Shown here in pieces: positions 16,552 to 25,051 of a stretch of 64,000 nucleotides of DNA. Source of the DNA: Rhodanobacter sp. (lineage in GTDB: Bacteria > Pseudomonadota > Gammaproteobacteria > Xanthomonadales > Rhodanobacteraceae); contig SCRF01000044.1 of the NCBI GenBank assembly GCA_004322005.1, positions 1-64,000 on the forward strand, in the 5' to 3' direction. The notes under the pieces were generated by a model. The model was not told the origin of the DNA. It searched no databases and saw only the letters and a list, made by a program, of their open reading frames with translations. How positions within the stretch are numbered: position 1 is the stretch's first letter; each line of letters begins with the position of its first letter. The position numbers and the translations under genes were made by a program.

Positions 16552-19077
16552 ATGCAAATTCTCAAGCGTTTGTTGCGCTGGGCACTGATCCTGGCCGTTT
16601 CCGGTTTGCTTTTCGCAGTTGTCGCGGTAGGTGTGGCGTACTGGCTGATCGCACCAAGATTGCCGTCGGTCGCAGTCCTCAAGGACTACCACATGCAGGT
16701 GCCGTTGCGCGTCGAGAGCGCCGACGGCAAGCTGATTGCCAGCTTTGGCGAAACGCGGCGCATACCGGTGGCCATCGCCGATGTGCCCGCGCGTCTCAAG
16801 CACGCGGTCCTGTCGGCGGAGGACGCCGACTTCTATCACCATCCCGGATTCGACTGGCGCGGCATCGCCCGCGCCGCCTGGCACGTGATCGTGACTGGCG
16901 GCGACAAGGGTCCCGGCGGATCGACGATCACCCAGCAGGTCGCGCGCAACTTCTTCCTGAGCCCTGAAAAACTCTATTCGCGCAAGCTCACCGAGATCTT
17001 CATCGCCATCAACATCGAGCATGTGCTCACCAAGGACCAGATCCTCGAGCTCTATCTCAACAAGATGTTTCTGGGGCACCGCTCGTACGGCGTGGCGGCG
17101 GCGGCATCCTATTACTACGGCAAGACCCTGGATCAGCTGACGATAGCCGAATGCGCGATGATCGCCTCATCGTTCCAGCTGCCCTCGCTGGTCAATCCGA
17201 TCAACAACCCGAAACGCGGAATGGCCCGGCGCAACTGGGTGATCGGCGAGATGCTCCGGCATGGCTACATCACCAAGGCGCAGTACGAACAGGCCATTGC
17301 CGAACCGAACCATGCCTATCCGCACGAACAGCCGATCCAGGTGGATGCGCCCTATCTGGCGGAGATGGTTCGTCGGCAGGTTCTGGACCGGTTCGGCAAC
17401 GACGCGCTCACCGAAGGCTACGTGGTCAAGACCACCGTTCAAAGCACCCGCCAGCAAGCGGCCGTTGCCGCGCTGCGCGACGGCTTGATCGCCTATGACC
17501 ACCGGCATGGCTGGCGCGGACCCGAAGGCCACCAGGATCTGCCCGCCAACCCCAGCGCACAGTACGATGAACGCCTGCTCTCCAGCTATATCAGCGTCTC
17601 GGGCATGCAACCGGGCCTGGTCACGGACAGCAACAGACAGGAAGCCACCGTCTTTCTGTCCAGCCACCAGAGCGTGAAACTCGATCTGGCCGCGGTGCAC
17701 TGGGCCCGGCCCTACATCAGCGACGACCGCACCGGCGCGGCGCCGGTCAGCGTCGACGGCGTACTCAAACGCGGCGACATCATCCGCGTGTCGCGCGACG
17801 CCAACGGCAAGTGGCAGCTCGACCAGATTCCCGCCGCGCAGGCGGCACTGGCGTCGATCAGCCCGGAGGATGGCTCGATCCAGGCACTGGTCGGCGGCTT
17901 CGACTTCTCGCGCAGCAAGTTCAACCGGGCGGTGATGGCGGCACGCCAGCCCGGCTCGAGTTTCAAGCCCTACTTCTACTCGGCTGCATTCGAACGCGGT
18001 TTCACGCCGGCCTCGATCATCAACGACGCACCGCTGGCGCTGCCCGATCCGTCGCGCCCGAACGGCATCTGGACGCCGTCCAATGACGACGGGAAATTCG
18101 CCGGCCCCATGCGCCTGCGCGAAGCGCTGGTGCAATCGAAGAATCTGGTTTCGATACGCCTGCTCAATGCCATCGGCGTGCCGTATGCACGCGAGTACGC
18201 CACCCGTTTCGGCTTCCCGCTCGACGCCATACCGCCGAACCTGACGATGGCGCTCGGCACGGCCTCGGTATCGCCGATGAGCATGGCCCGTGGCTATGCG
18301 GTATTCGCCAATGGCGGATACCTGGTCACGCCGTATTTCATCCGCGAAATCGATGACCGCAACGGCAAACCGGTATATCTGGCCAACCCGGCACGTGCCT
18401 GCCGCAATTGTCAGGAACGCCTGCTGGACACGCGTCCGCCCGGCCCCCCACCCGCCGAAATGGCCAAGACCCCGGCCAACGGCGTGGCCACCGCGGGTAC
18501 GTCGCCGGCAGCGGCCAGCAGCATCGACGGCGTAGGCGTAGCGGTATTGCCGGCCGATGTCCATGACAACAGCGACCATCCGCCGGTGCTGGCACCCCAG
18601 GTCATCGACACGCGCAACGACTTCCTGATGACCTCGCTGATGAAAGACGTGATCCTGCGCGGCACCGGGTCGGCCGCCCGCGCGCTGAATCGTGCCGATC
18701 TGGCCGGCAAGACCGGTTCGACCAATGACCACCGCGACGCCTGGTTCGTGGGTTTCAACGGCGACCTGTCCACCGCCGTATGGGTCGGCTTCGACGACTA
18801 CGCCTCGCTGGGTCGCGGCGAATTCGGTGCCAAGGCCGCATTGCCGATCTGGATGGACTACATGGGCACGGTGTTGAAGGGCCTGCCGCTGAACACGTTG
18901 CCGATGCCGCCGGGTATCACGACCGTGCTGATCAACCGCGAGAGCGGCCTGCCAACCACATCGAACGATCCGGACAGCATGACCGAATGGTTCAAGGTGG
19001 AGGATGTCGATCGGCTGCGCGCCCAGGCGGCCCAGCAGAAGGAGCAGGAACAGCAGCACGCCTACGACATCTTCTGA
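16552..19077 (+). CDS. mrcA: Penicillin-binding protein 1A (bifunctional transglycosylase/transpeptidase)
   Basis: Class A PBP that polymerises and cross-links peptidoglycan at the inner membrane. The 841-residue protein has an N-terminal membrane helix (about 8-32) and a GT51 transglycosylase domain with catalytic Glu90 in AEDADFYHHPGFDWRGIARA and GGSTITQQVARN. An OB-like insert follows. The transpeptidase has SxxK at Ser469 (PGSSFKP), SxN (QSKN) and KTG(S) at Lys720. An insert of about 50 residues rich in Pro/Ala (roughly 625-680) sits between the SxN and KTG motifs. Divergent from pilM as in Pseudomonas and Xanthomonas. Confidence 0.97.
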   Translation: MQILKRLLRWALILAVSGLLFAVVAVGVAYWLIAPRLPSVAVLKDYHMQVPLRVESADGKLIASFGETRRIPVAIADVPARLKHAVLSAEDADFYHHPGFDWRGIARAAWHVIVTGGDKGPGGSTITQQVARNFFLSPEKLYSRKLTEIFIAINIEHVLTKDQILELYLNKMFLGHRSYGVAAAASYYYGKTLDQLTIAECAMIASSFQLPSLVNPINNPKRGMARRNWVIGEMLRHGYITKAQYEQAIAEPNHAYPHEQPIQVDAPYLAEMVRRQVLDRFGNDALTEGYVVKTTVQSTRQQAAVAALRDGLIAYDHRHGWRGPEGHQDLPANPSAQYDERLLSSYISVSGMQPGLVTDSNRQEATVFLSSHQSVKLDLAAVHWARPYISDDRTGAAPVSVDGVLKRGDIIRVSRDANGKWQLDQIPAAQAALASISPEDGSIQALVGGFDFSRSKFNRAVMAARQPGSSFKPYFYSAAFERGFTPASIINDAPLALPDPSRPNGIWTPSNDDGKFAGPMRLREALVQSKNLVSIRLLNAIGVPYAREYATRFGFPLDAIPPNLTMALGTASVSPMSMARGYAVFANGGYLVTPYFIREIDDRNGKPVYLANPARACRNCQERLLDTRPPGPPPAEMAKTPANGVATAGTSPAAASSIDGVGVAVLPADVHDNSDHPPVLAPQVIDTRNDFLMTSLMKDVILRGTGSAARALNRADLAGKTGSTNDHRDAWFVGFNGDLSTAVWVGFDDYASLGRGEFGAKAALPIWMDYMGTVLKGLPLNTLPMPPGITTVLINRESGLPTTSNDPDSMTEWFKVEDVDRLRAQAAQQKEQEQQHAYDIF

Positions 19078-19196
19078 GCGCCGGATGCGGCGGGCGAGCC
19101 CGGATCATCGACAAAGTCGGTCTGCACGGCGGGTTTCGCCGATGCGAGCCGGTGGTCTATCCTGTGGCAGTGCCAACGATCGATGAGGAAAGCGCC

Positions 19197-19868
19197 ATGT
19201 CCCGAGGCGAGCACCACCGCATCCATGCACATGATCGTCAACAGCGCAATCGTCTGCGCGTCGCCCAGGAAGCCGCACGCCTGATGAGCGAGCACGGGAT
19301 ACGCGATTTCCACCGCGCCAAGCTGAAGGCTGCCGAACGGCTGGGCATTGTCGATACGCAGGCGTTGCCGCGCAATGCCGAGATCGAGCAGGCGCTGCGC
19401 GAACACCAGCACCTGTTTCTCGCCGACAGCCAACCCCGATCACTGCGGGTTCGGCGCGAAGCCGCGATCGAGGCCATGCGCTTTCTCGCCGCATTCGAGC
19501 CGCGACTGGTCGGCGCGGTACTCGAGGGCACCGCCGATGCGCACTCGGCGGTATGCCTGCACGTGTTCAGTGACGACCCCGACGCCGTCGAACTGTTTCT
19601 GCGCGAACAGGGCGTGCCGATCGAAACGGAAACACGCCGGCTGCGCATCAACCGCGACGAGCAGACCGAATACCCGGTGCTGCTGTTTGCCGCCGACCGA
19701 CTGCCGTTCGATCTGACCGTGCTGCCGCGCAACGCCTTGCGCCAGGCCCCGCTGGACCGGATCGACGACAGGCCGATGTGGCGCGCCACGCTGGCGCAGG
19801 TGGAAACCCTGCTGGGGGAAGATCGCGAGGACGCGTTCGAGCAACCGCTGATCGCGGCCTTGTACTGA
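19197..19868 (+). CDS. Conserved protein with nucleotidyltransferase-like fold
   Basis: The 223-residue protein is not a family I can name. The N-terminal third is helical and basic (RLRVAQEAARLMSEHGIRDF). The central part, LVGAVLEGTADAHSAVCLHV, with FSDDPDAVELFL and then LPFDLTVLP, resembles the beta-strand/Asp arrangement of minimal nucleotidyltransferases, but the GSxxxG...DxD motif is degenerate, so catalytic activity is doubtful. The ATG at 19197 is favoured because upstream in-frame sequence overlaps mrcA. Follows mrcA by 119 bases and faces gltA convergently. Confidence 0.7.
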   Translation: MSRGEHHRIHAHDRQQRNRLRVAQEAARLMSEHGIRDFHRAKLKAAERLGIVDTQALPRNAEIEQALREHQHLFLADSQPRSLRVRREAAIEAMRFLAAFEPRLVGAVLEGTADAHSAVCLHVFSDDPDAVELFLREQGVPIETETRRLRINRDEQTEYPVLLFAADRLPFDLTVLPRNALRQAPLDRIDDRPMWRATLAQVETLLGEDREDAFEQPLIAALY

Positions 19869-19909
19869 GTCGCCTGACCCGGCCTGGCCCGCTCGAACAT
19901 CCTGAATCC

Positions 19910-19937
19910 GGACACCCCGGGCCATGCCGGGGCGTCC
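19910..19937. terminator. Hairpin between the convergent genes (possible gltA terminator)
   Basis: GGACACCCCGG and CCGGGGCGTCC pair (one mismatch) across a six-base loop; no T-run follows on either strand. A second GC-rich hairpin (GGCGGGC/GCCCGCC) sits between it and the gltA stop. Likely transcript ends for gltA and the upstream gene. Confidence 0.4.
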
Positions 19938-19980
19938 GATGGCAGGCAGCCGCGGCGGGCGCGCAGCCCGCCCGTCGGGA

Positions 19981-21276
19981 TCAGCGCCTGCCCGCGGGCA
20001 CGTAATCGCGAACGTCGGCGCCCGTATAGATCTGCCGTGGACGGCCGATCCGCGAACCCGACGTTTCGTGCTGCTCGATCCAGTGCGCGATCCAGCCGGC
20101 GGTGCGGGCGATCGCGAACATCACGGTGAACATCTCGGCCGGGATGTTGAGCGCCTTGTAGATGATGCCGGAATAGAAATCGACGTTCGGATACAGCTTG
20201 CGCTCGACGAAGTAATCGTCCTTCAATGCCGCCTCTTCCAGCCGCATGGCCACCTCGAGCAACGGGTCGTTGACGCCCAGTTCGGCCAGCACCTTGTGGC
20301 ACATCTCGCGGATGATCTTCGCGCGCGGGTCGAAATTCTTGTACACCCGATGGCCGAAACCCATCAGGCGGAAGCTGTCGTTCTTGTCCTTGGCGCGCAG
20401 CACGGCCGACGCCACCTTGTCCGGCGTGCCGATCTCCTCCAGTTGCTTGAGCACCGCTTCATTGGCGCCCCCATGGGCCGGTCCCCACAGCGCGGTGATG
20501 CCTGCCGCGATCGAGGCATACGGGTTGGCGCCGGTCGAACCGACCAGCCGCACGGTGGACGTGGAGGCGTTCTGTTCGTGGTCGGCGTGCAGGATGAACA
20601 GCAGGTCGAGCGCCTTGGTCGCGACCGGGCTCAGTTTCAGCGGCTCGCTCGGCACCTCGAACATCATGTGCAGGAAGCGGTCGACATACTCGAGGTTGTT
20701 GCGCGGATAACGGAACGGCCAGCCGATCGAGTAGCGATAGCAGGCCGCGGCGATGGTCGGCATCTTGGCGATCAGGCGGACCGCCGCCATCTTGCGGTCT
20801 TCCGGGTCGTCGACATTCAAGTCATCGTGATAGAACGCCGACAGCGAGGCGACCGAGGCCGCCAGCATCGCCATCGGATGGGCGTCGTAATGGAAGCCGT
20901 GGAAAAAATTGCGCTGAGCTTCGTGGATCATCGTGTGGTGCGTGATCTGATGTTCGAACTGGTCGAACTGCGGCTTGTCCGGAAGCTCGCCATTGAGCAG
21001 CAGATAGGCCACTTCAAGAAAACTGGAATGCTCCGCCAGCTGCTCGATCGGATAGCCGCGATACAGCAGCACTCCCGCATCGCCATCGATGTAGGTGATC
21101 GCGCTCTTGGTGCTGGCGGTGCTGCCGTAACCGGGATCGTAGGTGAAATGGCCGGTGTCCTTGTAAAGCGTGCCGATATCGATGCATGCCGGGCCAAGCG
21201 TGCCGCTGATCAACGGCAGTTCACTGCTGAGGTTGCTCGACGCATCCAACAGCTTGACGGTCTTGGGATCGGACAC
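19981..21276 (-). CDS. gltA: Citrate synthase (type II)
   Basis: Condenses oxaloacetate and acetyl-CoA as the first TCA step. The roughly 431-residue protein matches the hexameric type II enzyme: [20 protein letters not shown] near residue 65, the active-site regions [12 protein letters not shown]-like ([20 protein letters not shown]), [15 protein letters not shown] and [13 protein letters not shown] with catalytic His residues, and a late Asp region. I prefer the GTG at 21276 because AAGGAG lies six bases upstream; the ATG at 21291 is part of that ribosome-binding site's leader and adds only five residues. Monocistronic. Confidence 0.96.
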   Translation of the reverse strand: MSDPKTVKLLDASSNLSSELPLISGTLGPACIDIGTLYKDTGHFTYDPGYGSTASTKSAITYIDGDAGVLLYRGYPIEQLAEHSSFLEVAYLLLNGELPDKPQFDQFEHQITHHTMIHEAQRNFFHGFHYDAHPMAMLAASVASLSAFYHDDLNVDDPEDRKMAAVRLIAKMPTIAAACYRYSIGWPFRYPRNNLEYVDRFLHMMFEVPSEPLKLSPVATKALDLLFILHADHEQNASTSTVRLVGSTGANPYASIAAGITALWGPAHGGANEAVLKQLEEIGTPDKVASAVLRAKDKNDSFRLMGFGHRVYKNFDPRAKIIREMCHKVLAELGVNDPLLEVAMRLEEAALKDDYFVERKLYPNVDFYSGIIYKALNIPAEMFTVMFAIARTAGWIAHWIEQHETSGSRIGRPRQIYTGADVRDYVPAGRR

Positions 21277-21677
21277 GGAAATCTCCTTCATTTTGATTGA
21301 TCGCTGCCTGGAACCACCGCGATGGACGCGTCGGCCGGCGAGGGGAATGCTTGGCGAAGTACGCCGGGAATGCATGCTTTGCCTCGGACACCGCAGTGTC
21401 TGGCGTCGGCGATTATCGCATAAGGCCCGGCCGACATTCGCTCCGCCTTGCAGCGTCGCCCTTTGTGCGCTTTGCGCATCCTTCGCTACGCTCAGGACCA
21501 GCCTTCGGCTGTTCAAGACCGCTCCTGGCGGTCTTGTCGTCAGGCCAGCGTTTTGCTTCCGGCTTCCTCCAGACGCCCGGTCACCCGAGACGCCCTTGCC
21601 TTCCGCTAATCCTTCCCCTTGCCGGGTGGATAGAGGACTTTCACCTCCAAGCAGGTGCGCCCTGCCGGGCGCACCGT
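21277..21677. other. Gene-free stretch between gltA and tRNA-Lys
   Basis: No coding sequence stands out. It should hold the gltA promoter; GATAAT is present on the minus strand near 21416 but no good -35 pairs with it. The part around 21628-21676 (GATAGAGGACTTTCACCTCC followed by a GCGCC..GGCGC palindrome) looks like a dispersed intergenic motif of this lineage. Confidence 0.5.
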
Positions 21678-21701
21678 AAAAAGGGCGCCCGATGGGCGCC
21701 C
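21678..21701 (-). terminator. Terminator of tRNA-Lys
   Basis: On the minus strand a perfect eight-base stem GGGCGCCC/GGGCGCCC with a three-base loop is followed by TTTTT, seven bases past the tRNA CCA end. Classic intrinsic terminator. Confidence 0.92.
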
Positions 21702-21708
21702 CGAAAAC

Positions 21709-21784
21709 TGGTGGGTCGTCCGGGATTCGAACCCGGGACCAATAGATTAAAAGTCTACTGCTCTACCAACTGAGCTAACGACCC
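21709..21784 (-). tRNA. tRNA-Lys (anticodon UUU)
   Basis: 76 bases on the minus strand, with the 3' CCA encoded. The acceptor stem GGGTCGT/ACGACCC, D stem GCTC/GAGC, anticodon loop CTTTTAA (anticodon TTT), and T arm CCGGG-TTCGAAT-CCCGG all fit. The anticodon stem has one G-T pair. Downstream of queC in the same direction. Confidence 0.98.
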
Positions 21785-21851
21785 ATCGATGGCTGAAGCC
21801 AAGCGAGCAATTTTACGGTCTGCACGGCAGCGGCACAAGCAACGACAAGCT

Positions 21852-22538
21852 TCAGGCATAGCGGGTGGGATCGGGCAGCCCCGCTTCGCGAAAGCCCTGC
21901 GCGCGCAGCCGGCACGCGTCGCAATGACCACAGGCGCGGCCTTCGGCATCGGCCTGGTAGCAACTCACCGTGACCGAAAAATCGACGCCGAGGCGTCGGC
22001 CCTCGCGGGCGATATCGGCCTTGCTCATGCGCATCAGCGGCGTGTGGATGCGGATGCCGGCACCCTCGACGCCCGCCTTGGTCGCCACGTTGGCCAGGAT
22101 CTCGAAGGCTTCGATGAAGGCTGGCCGGCAATCCGGGTAACCCGAGTAATCGACCGCATTGACGCCGCACCAGATGTCGCTGGAACCGAGCACCTCGGCC
22201 CAACCCAGCGCGATCGACAGCATGATGGTGTTGCGCGCCGGCACATAGGTCACCGGGATGTCGCTGCCGCCGTCGCGGGTATCGACCGGCACATCGATGT
22301 CGGCCGTCAACGCGGAGCCTCCGATGCTGCGCAGATCGATGCCAACCGTTTTGTGCTCCACCGCACCGAGCATCCGCGACACGCGGTCCGAAGCCGCCAG
22401 TTCCGAGCTGTGGCGCTGGCCGTAGGCCACGCTCAACGCATGCACCTGATAACCCTGCTCGCGCGCCAATGCGATCGTGACGGCCGAATCCATGCCGCCA
22501 GAAACAAGCACGACGGCCTTGCGGATAAGAGTTGCCAT
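21852..22538 (-). CDS. queC: 7-cyano-7-deazaguanine synthase QueC
   Basis: Converts 7-carboxy-7-deazaguanine to preQ0 with ATP and ammonia in queuosine synthesis. About 228 residues: the PP-loop ATPase motif [20 protein letters not shown] at the N-terminus, [40 protein letters not shown], and the C-terminal zinc site [20 protein letters not shown]. The start at 22538 ([10 protein letters not shown]) is chosen by family length; an in-frame ATG three codons earlier is equally possible. Separated from queE by a large inverted repeat. Confidence 0.96.
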   Translation of the reverse strand: MATLIRKAVVLVSGGMDSAVTIALAREQGYQVHALSVAYGQRHSSELAASDRVSRMLGAVEHKTVGIDLRSIGGSALTADIDVPVDTRDGGSDIPVTYVPARNTIMLSIALGWAEVLGSSDIWCGVNAVDYSGYPDCRPAFIEAFEILANVATKAGVEGAGIRIHTPLMRMSKADIAREGRRLGVDFSVTVSCYQADAEGRACGHCDACRLRAQGFREAGLPDPTRYA

Positions 22539-22624
22539 GGCTTTCATCCAGTAAAGACGGCCGGTCACCGGCCAGGAAAAGCGCGTGCGGCAACACGGGC
22601 CACGGCGCGTGAAACAGGAGCGAG

Positions 22625-22724
22625 GAGCGAGGAGCGAGTGAAGAGGAGTGAGAAGTGAGAGAAGAGCTTCGGGCTGGGCACTCTCACTCCTCACTTCTCA
22701 CTCCTCTTCACTCACTCCTCGCTC
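22625..22724. repeat. 35-base inverted repeat built on GGAGCGA 7-mers, between queE and queC
   Basis: Arms 22625-22659 and 22690-22724 are reverse complements with one mismatch in 35, enclosing a 30-base loop. The outer edge begins as tandem GGAGCGA units (three copies from 22618). The right arm directly abuts the queE stop codon. In a queE-queC transcript it would form a very stable stem and could attenuate or stabilise the mRNA. Confidence 0.9.
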
Positions 22725-23422
22725 TAGTGCCCGGCCGCGTCGTTCCACAGCAGCTTGTGCAACTGCAGTTGAAAGCGCACCGGCAGCTTGTCGGCAAGGA
22801 TCCACTCGGCCAGTTCCCGCGGCTGCACTGCGCCATGCACCGGCGAGAACAGCACCATGCAGCGCTCGGCCAGCGCGTGCTCGACCAGCCTCGCGCACGC
22901 CCATTCGTAATCGGCACGGCTGGCGATCACGATCTTGATCTGGTCGTGCGCCAGCAGATGGTCGAGATTCGACCACAGGTTGCGCGCGCTCTCGCCGGAA
23001 CCGGGCGCCTTCAGATCCATCACCTTGCGCACGCGCGGATCGACGACGCCGACATCCAGCGCACCGGAGGTTTCCAGCGACACGTCGTAGCCGGCATCGC
23101 ACAGTTTTTGCAGCAGGATCAGGCAGCGCTTCTGCGCCAGCGGTTCGCCGCCGGTGACGCAGACATGCCGCGCGCCGTGCAACGCAACCTCGGCGAGAAT
23201 GTCGTCGATCGCGCGCCAGTCGCCGCCATGAAACGCATATTCGGTATCGCACCAGACGCAGCGCAACGGACAACCGGTCAGCCGCACGAAGACGGTGCGC
23301 CAGCCGATCGCGTCGGCCTCGCCCTGGATCGAGTGGAAGATTTCGCTGACCCGCAACCGGCCGGCCGTGCCCGTGACAGGCGTAGTGGACGCCACGCGTG
23401 CGCTGCCGCCGCTCGCTGCCAC
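22724..23422 (-). CDS. queE: 7-carboxy-7-deazaguanine synthase QueE (radical SAM)
   Basis: Radical SAM enzyme converting 6-carboxy-tetrahydropterin to 7-carboxy-7-deazaguanine. The 232-residue protein has VSEIFHSIQGEADAIGWRTV near the start and the SAM iron-sulfur cluster motif CPLRCVWCDTEYAF (Cx3Cx2C), then the glycine-rich HVCVTGGEPLAQKR. Compact size is normal for QueE. It begins 10 bases after cpoB ends, so it is probably part of the tol-pal transcript. The N-terminal 20 residues are weakly conserved and the start could be a little further in. Confidence 0.95.
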   Translation of the reverse strand: MAASGGSARVASTTPVTGTAGRLRVSEIFHSIQGEADAIGWRTVFVRLTGCPLRCVWCDTEYAFHGGDWRAIDDILAEVALHGARHVCVTGGEPLAQKRCLILLQKLCDAGYDVSLETSGALDVGVVDPRVRKVMDLKAPGSGESARNLWSNLDHLLAHDQIKIVIASRADYEWACARLVEHALAERCMVLFSPVHGAVQPRELAEWILADKLPVRFQLQLHKLLWNDAAGH

Positions 23423-23432
23423 GACCCTCGCC

Positions 23433-24290
23433 TCAGTTGACCGACTGCAACTGGATGCGATGCAGACGTTCCTTGGCCAGACTGGCCGCGGGGGAACCGG
23501 GGTAGCGGGTGGTCACCGCCGTCAGCGTGGTCTGCGCTTGCTTCAAGTGCTTCAGCTCGAACTGGCAGTAGCCGACCTTGAGCAGGGCGTCGGGCACTTT
23601 CTCGCTCTGTGGAAACTGGCTGAGCAGGTGCTGGAAGGATTCAAGCGCCACCGGGTAGTTCATCGTGACGTAGTACGACTCGCCCAGCCAGTACCAGGCG
23701 TTGGGCGTGAGCGTTTGATTCGGATATTGCTGGATGAAACTGCGAAATTCGCGCGATGCCTGCACGTAATCGCCGGACTGCAGTGCCTTGAAAGCCACAT
23801 CGTAGGCAGCCTGGACGGCGGCCGGATCGGCGACGCTGCCGGGTGTGCCTGCCGAAGAGGCGAGCGCGGTACCGGACGCTGCCGCACTGGATGCGGATGC
23901 GGGTGCCGCCGGATTGTTGGACGAGGATTTGCCGGCCTGTGCCTTGGCTGCCGCAGCACCTGCGCCACTGCCTTCCAGTCGCCCGAGGCGGGCATCGAGG
24001 TCGGTATATTGCGCCTTGCTCTTGTCGTCGAGTTCCTGCAGATGATGCTGCAACTCCTCGATCCGACCTTGCTGCTGCCGTATCTGTGCCTGCAGTTGCT
24101 GTATCTGGTTGACCATGCCGATGCCGGCCTGGTCCCTGTTTTGCGCCCGCTGCTCCAGTTGTGCGACGCGGTCGGCAAGGCTCAGCCGCGAATCCTGCGC
24201 CCGCACCGGAAACGCGAACAGCATGGCGGACGCGATCGCGCCCGCCATGCCGATCCTGGCTACAAAGCTGTTAGCCAGTCGCTTCATCAT
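23433..24290 (-). CDS. cpoB: Tol-Pal system periplasmic coordinator CpoB (YbgF)
   Basis: Periplasmic protein that links PBP1B activity with the Tol machine during cell division. 285 residues: signal peptide (MMKRLANSFVARIGMAGAIA up to AFPVRAQ), an N-terminal trimerising coiled coil (about 35-105), an Ala/Ser-rich linker (about 115-165) and a C-terminal TPR domain (QAAYDVAFKALQSGDYVQAS, NAWYWLGESYYVTMNYPVAL, ASLAKERLHRIQ). The ATG overlaps the pal stop (TAATG). The linker is longer than in E. coli YbgF. Confidence 0.95.
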   Translation of the reverse strand: MMKRLANSFVARIGMAGAIASAMLFAFPVRAQDSRLSLADRVAQLEQRAQNRDQAGIGMVNQIQQLQAQIRQQQGRIEELQHHLQELDDKSKAQYTDLDARLGRLEGSGAGAAAAKAQAGKSSSNNPAAPASASSAAASGTALASSAGTPGSVADPAAVQAAYDVAFKALQSGDYVQASREFRSFIQQYPNQTLTPNAWYWLGESYYVTMNYPVALESFQHLLSQFPQSEKVPDALLKVGYCQFELKHLKQAQTTLTAVTTRYPGSPAASLAKERLHRIQLQSVN

Positions 24291-24802
24291 TACTGCGCCG
24301 TGTAGACGATGTCGACGCGACGATTCTTGCTCCAGCAATCCTCGTTGTGCTCACGGCACACCGGCTTCTCCTTGCCGTAGCTGATCACCTCGAGCTGGCT
24401 GGCCGAACCACCGGCGGCCTGCAGCGCGCTGGACACGGCATTGCCACGACGCTCGCCGAGGCCCAGGTTGTACTCGCGCGTGCCGCGCTCGTCGGCGTTG
24501 CCTTCGAGACGGATGTGCGCGGTCGGGCGATCCTGCAGATACTTGGCGTGGCAGGCGATGATCTTCTGGAACTCCGGCTTGATCTCGCTCTTGTCGAAAT
24601 CGAAGTACACGACGCGCTGGCGCAGGCAGGCATCGGTATCGAGATCGGCGGGGGTGTACTTGCCATTGGAAACAGGAGCCTCTGCTGGCGGCTGGGCGGC
24701 CGGCGCTGGAGCTGGCGGCTGCGGCTTGACTTCCTTCTTGCTGCAAGCGGCCGCGCCAATGCAGAGCAGGGCGACCAGGGCGACGCGAACGGTCTTATTC
24801 AT
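24290..24802 (-). CDS. pal: Peptidoglycan-associated lipoprotein Pal
   Basis: Outer-membrane lipoprotein binding peptidoglycan and TolB. 170 residues: lipobox ALLCIGAAAC (Cys near 21), Pro/Ala linker, and an OmpA-like domain with VVYFDFDKSEIKPEFQKIIA, LEGNADERGTREYNLGLGER and KNRRVDIVY, containing the Asp/Arg diaminopimelate-binding residues. I start at 24802 (MNKTVRVALV) because the signal peptide begins there. A Cys pair near the end (VCREHNEDC) may form a disulphide, a feature of Xanthomonadales Pal. Confidence 0.96.
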   Translation of the reverse strand: MNKTVRVALVALLCIGAAACSKKEVKPQPPAPAPAAQPPAEAPVSNGKYTPADLDTDACLRQRVVYFDFDKSEIKPEFQKIIACHAKYLQDRPTAHIRLEGNADERGTREYNLGLGERRGNAVSSALQAAGGSASQLEVISYGKEKPVCREHNEDCWSKNRRVDIVYTAQ

Positions 24803-24900
24803 GGTAACGATCCTTACGAACGGGTTGAGTTCCAAACAAACGATGACGATGACGGGACAAACGCGCCGGTGGTCCGGCTGTTATATGCACTATGAAAGAC

Positions 24901-24927
24901 CGAAAGTGCGGTCGGACCGCACTTTCG
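24901..24927. repeat. 27-base perfect palindrome between tolB and pal
   Basis: CGAAAGTGCGGTC, one central base, then GACCGCACTTTCG: 13-base arms. It lies in the 249-bp gap that separates tolB from pal. It could be a regulator dyad or, as RNA, a hairpin ending part of the tolB transcript. Confidence 0.75.
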
Positions 24928-25051
24928 ACCTGACTGGCCACGACGCGGCAAAGCGCCATGGCCGGAAACCGAAACACGCCAAAGGCGCTGTTCGGGCCCG
25001 ATCCCTGGGCACCATGCTGTTGCACTTGCGCGCAACAGCATGGAAAAAAAA

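Noticed and set aside
21625-21785. tRNA-Lys as an integration site
   Set aside because: No integrase, no repeated tRNA 3' end and no foreign genes nearby; neighbours are core genes.
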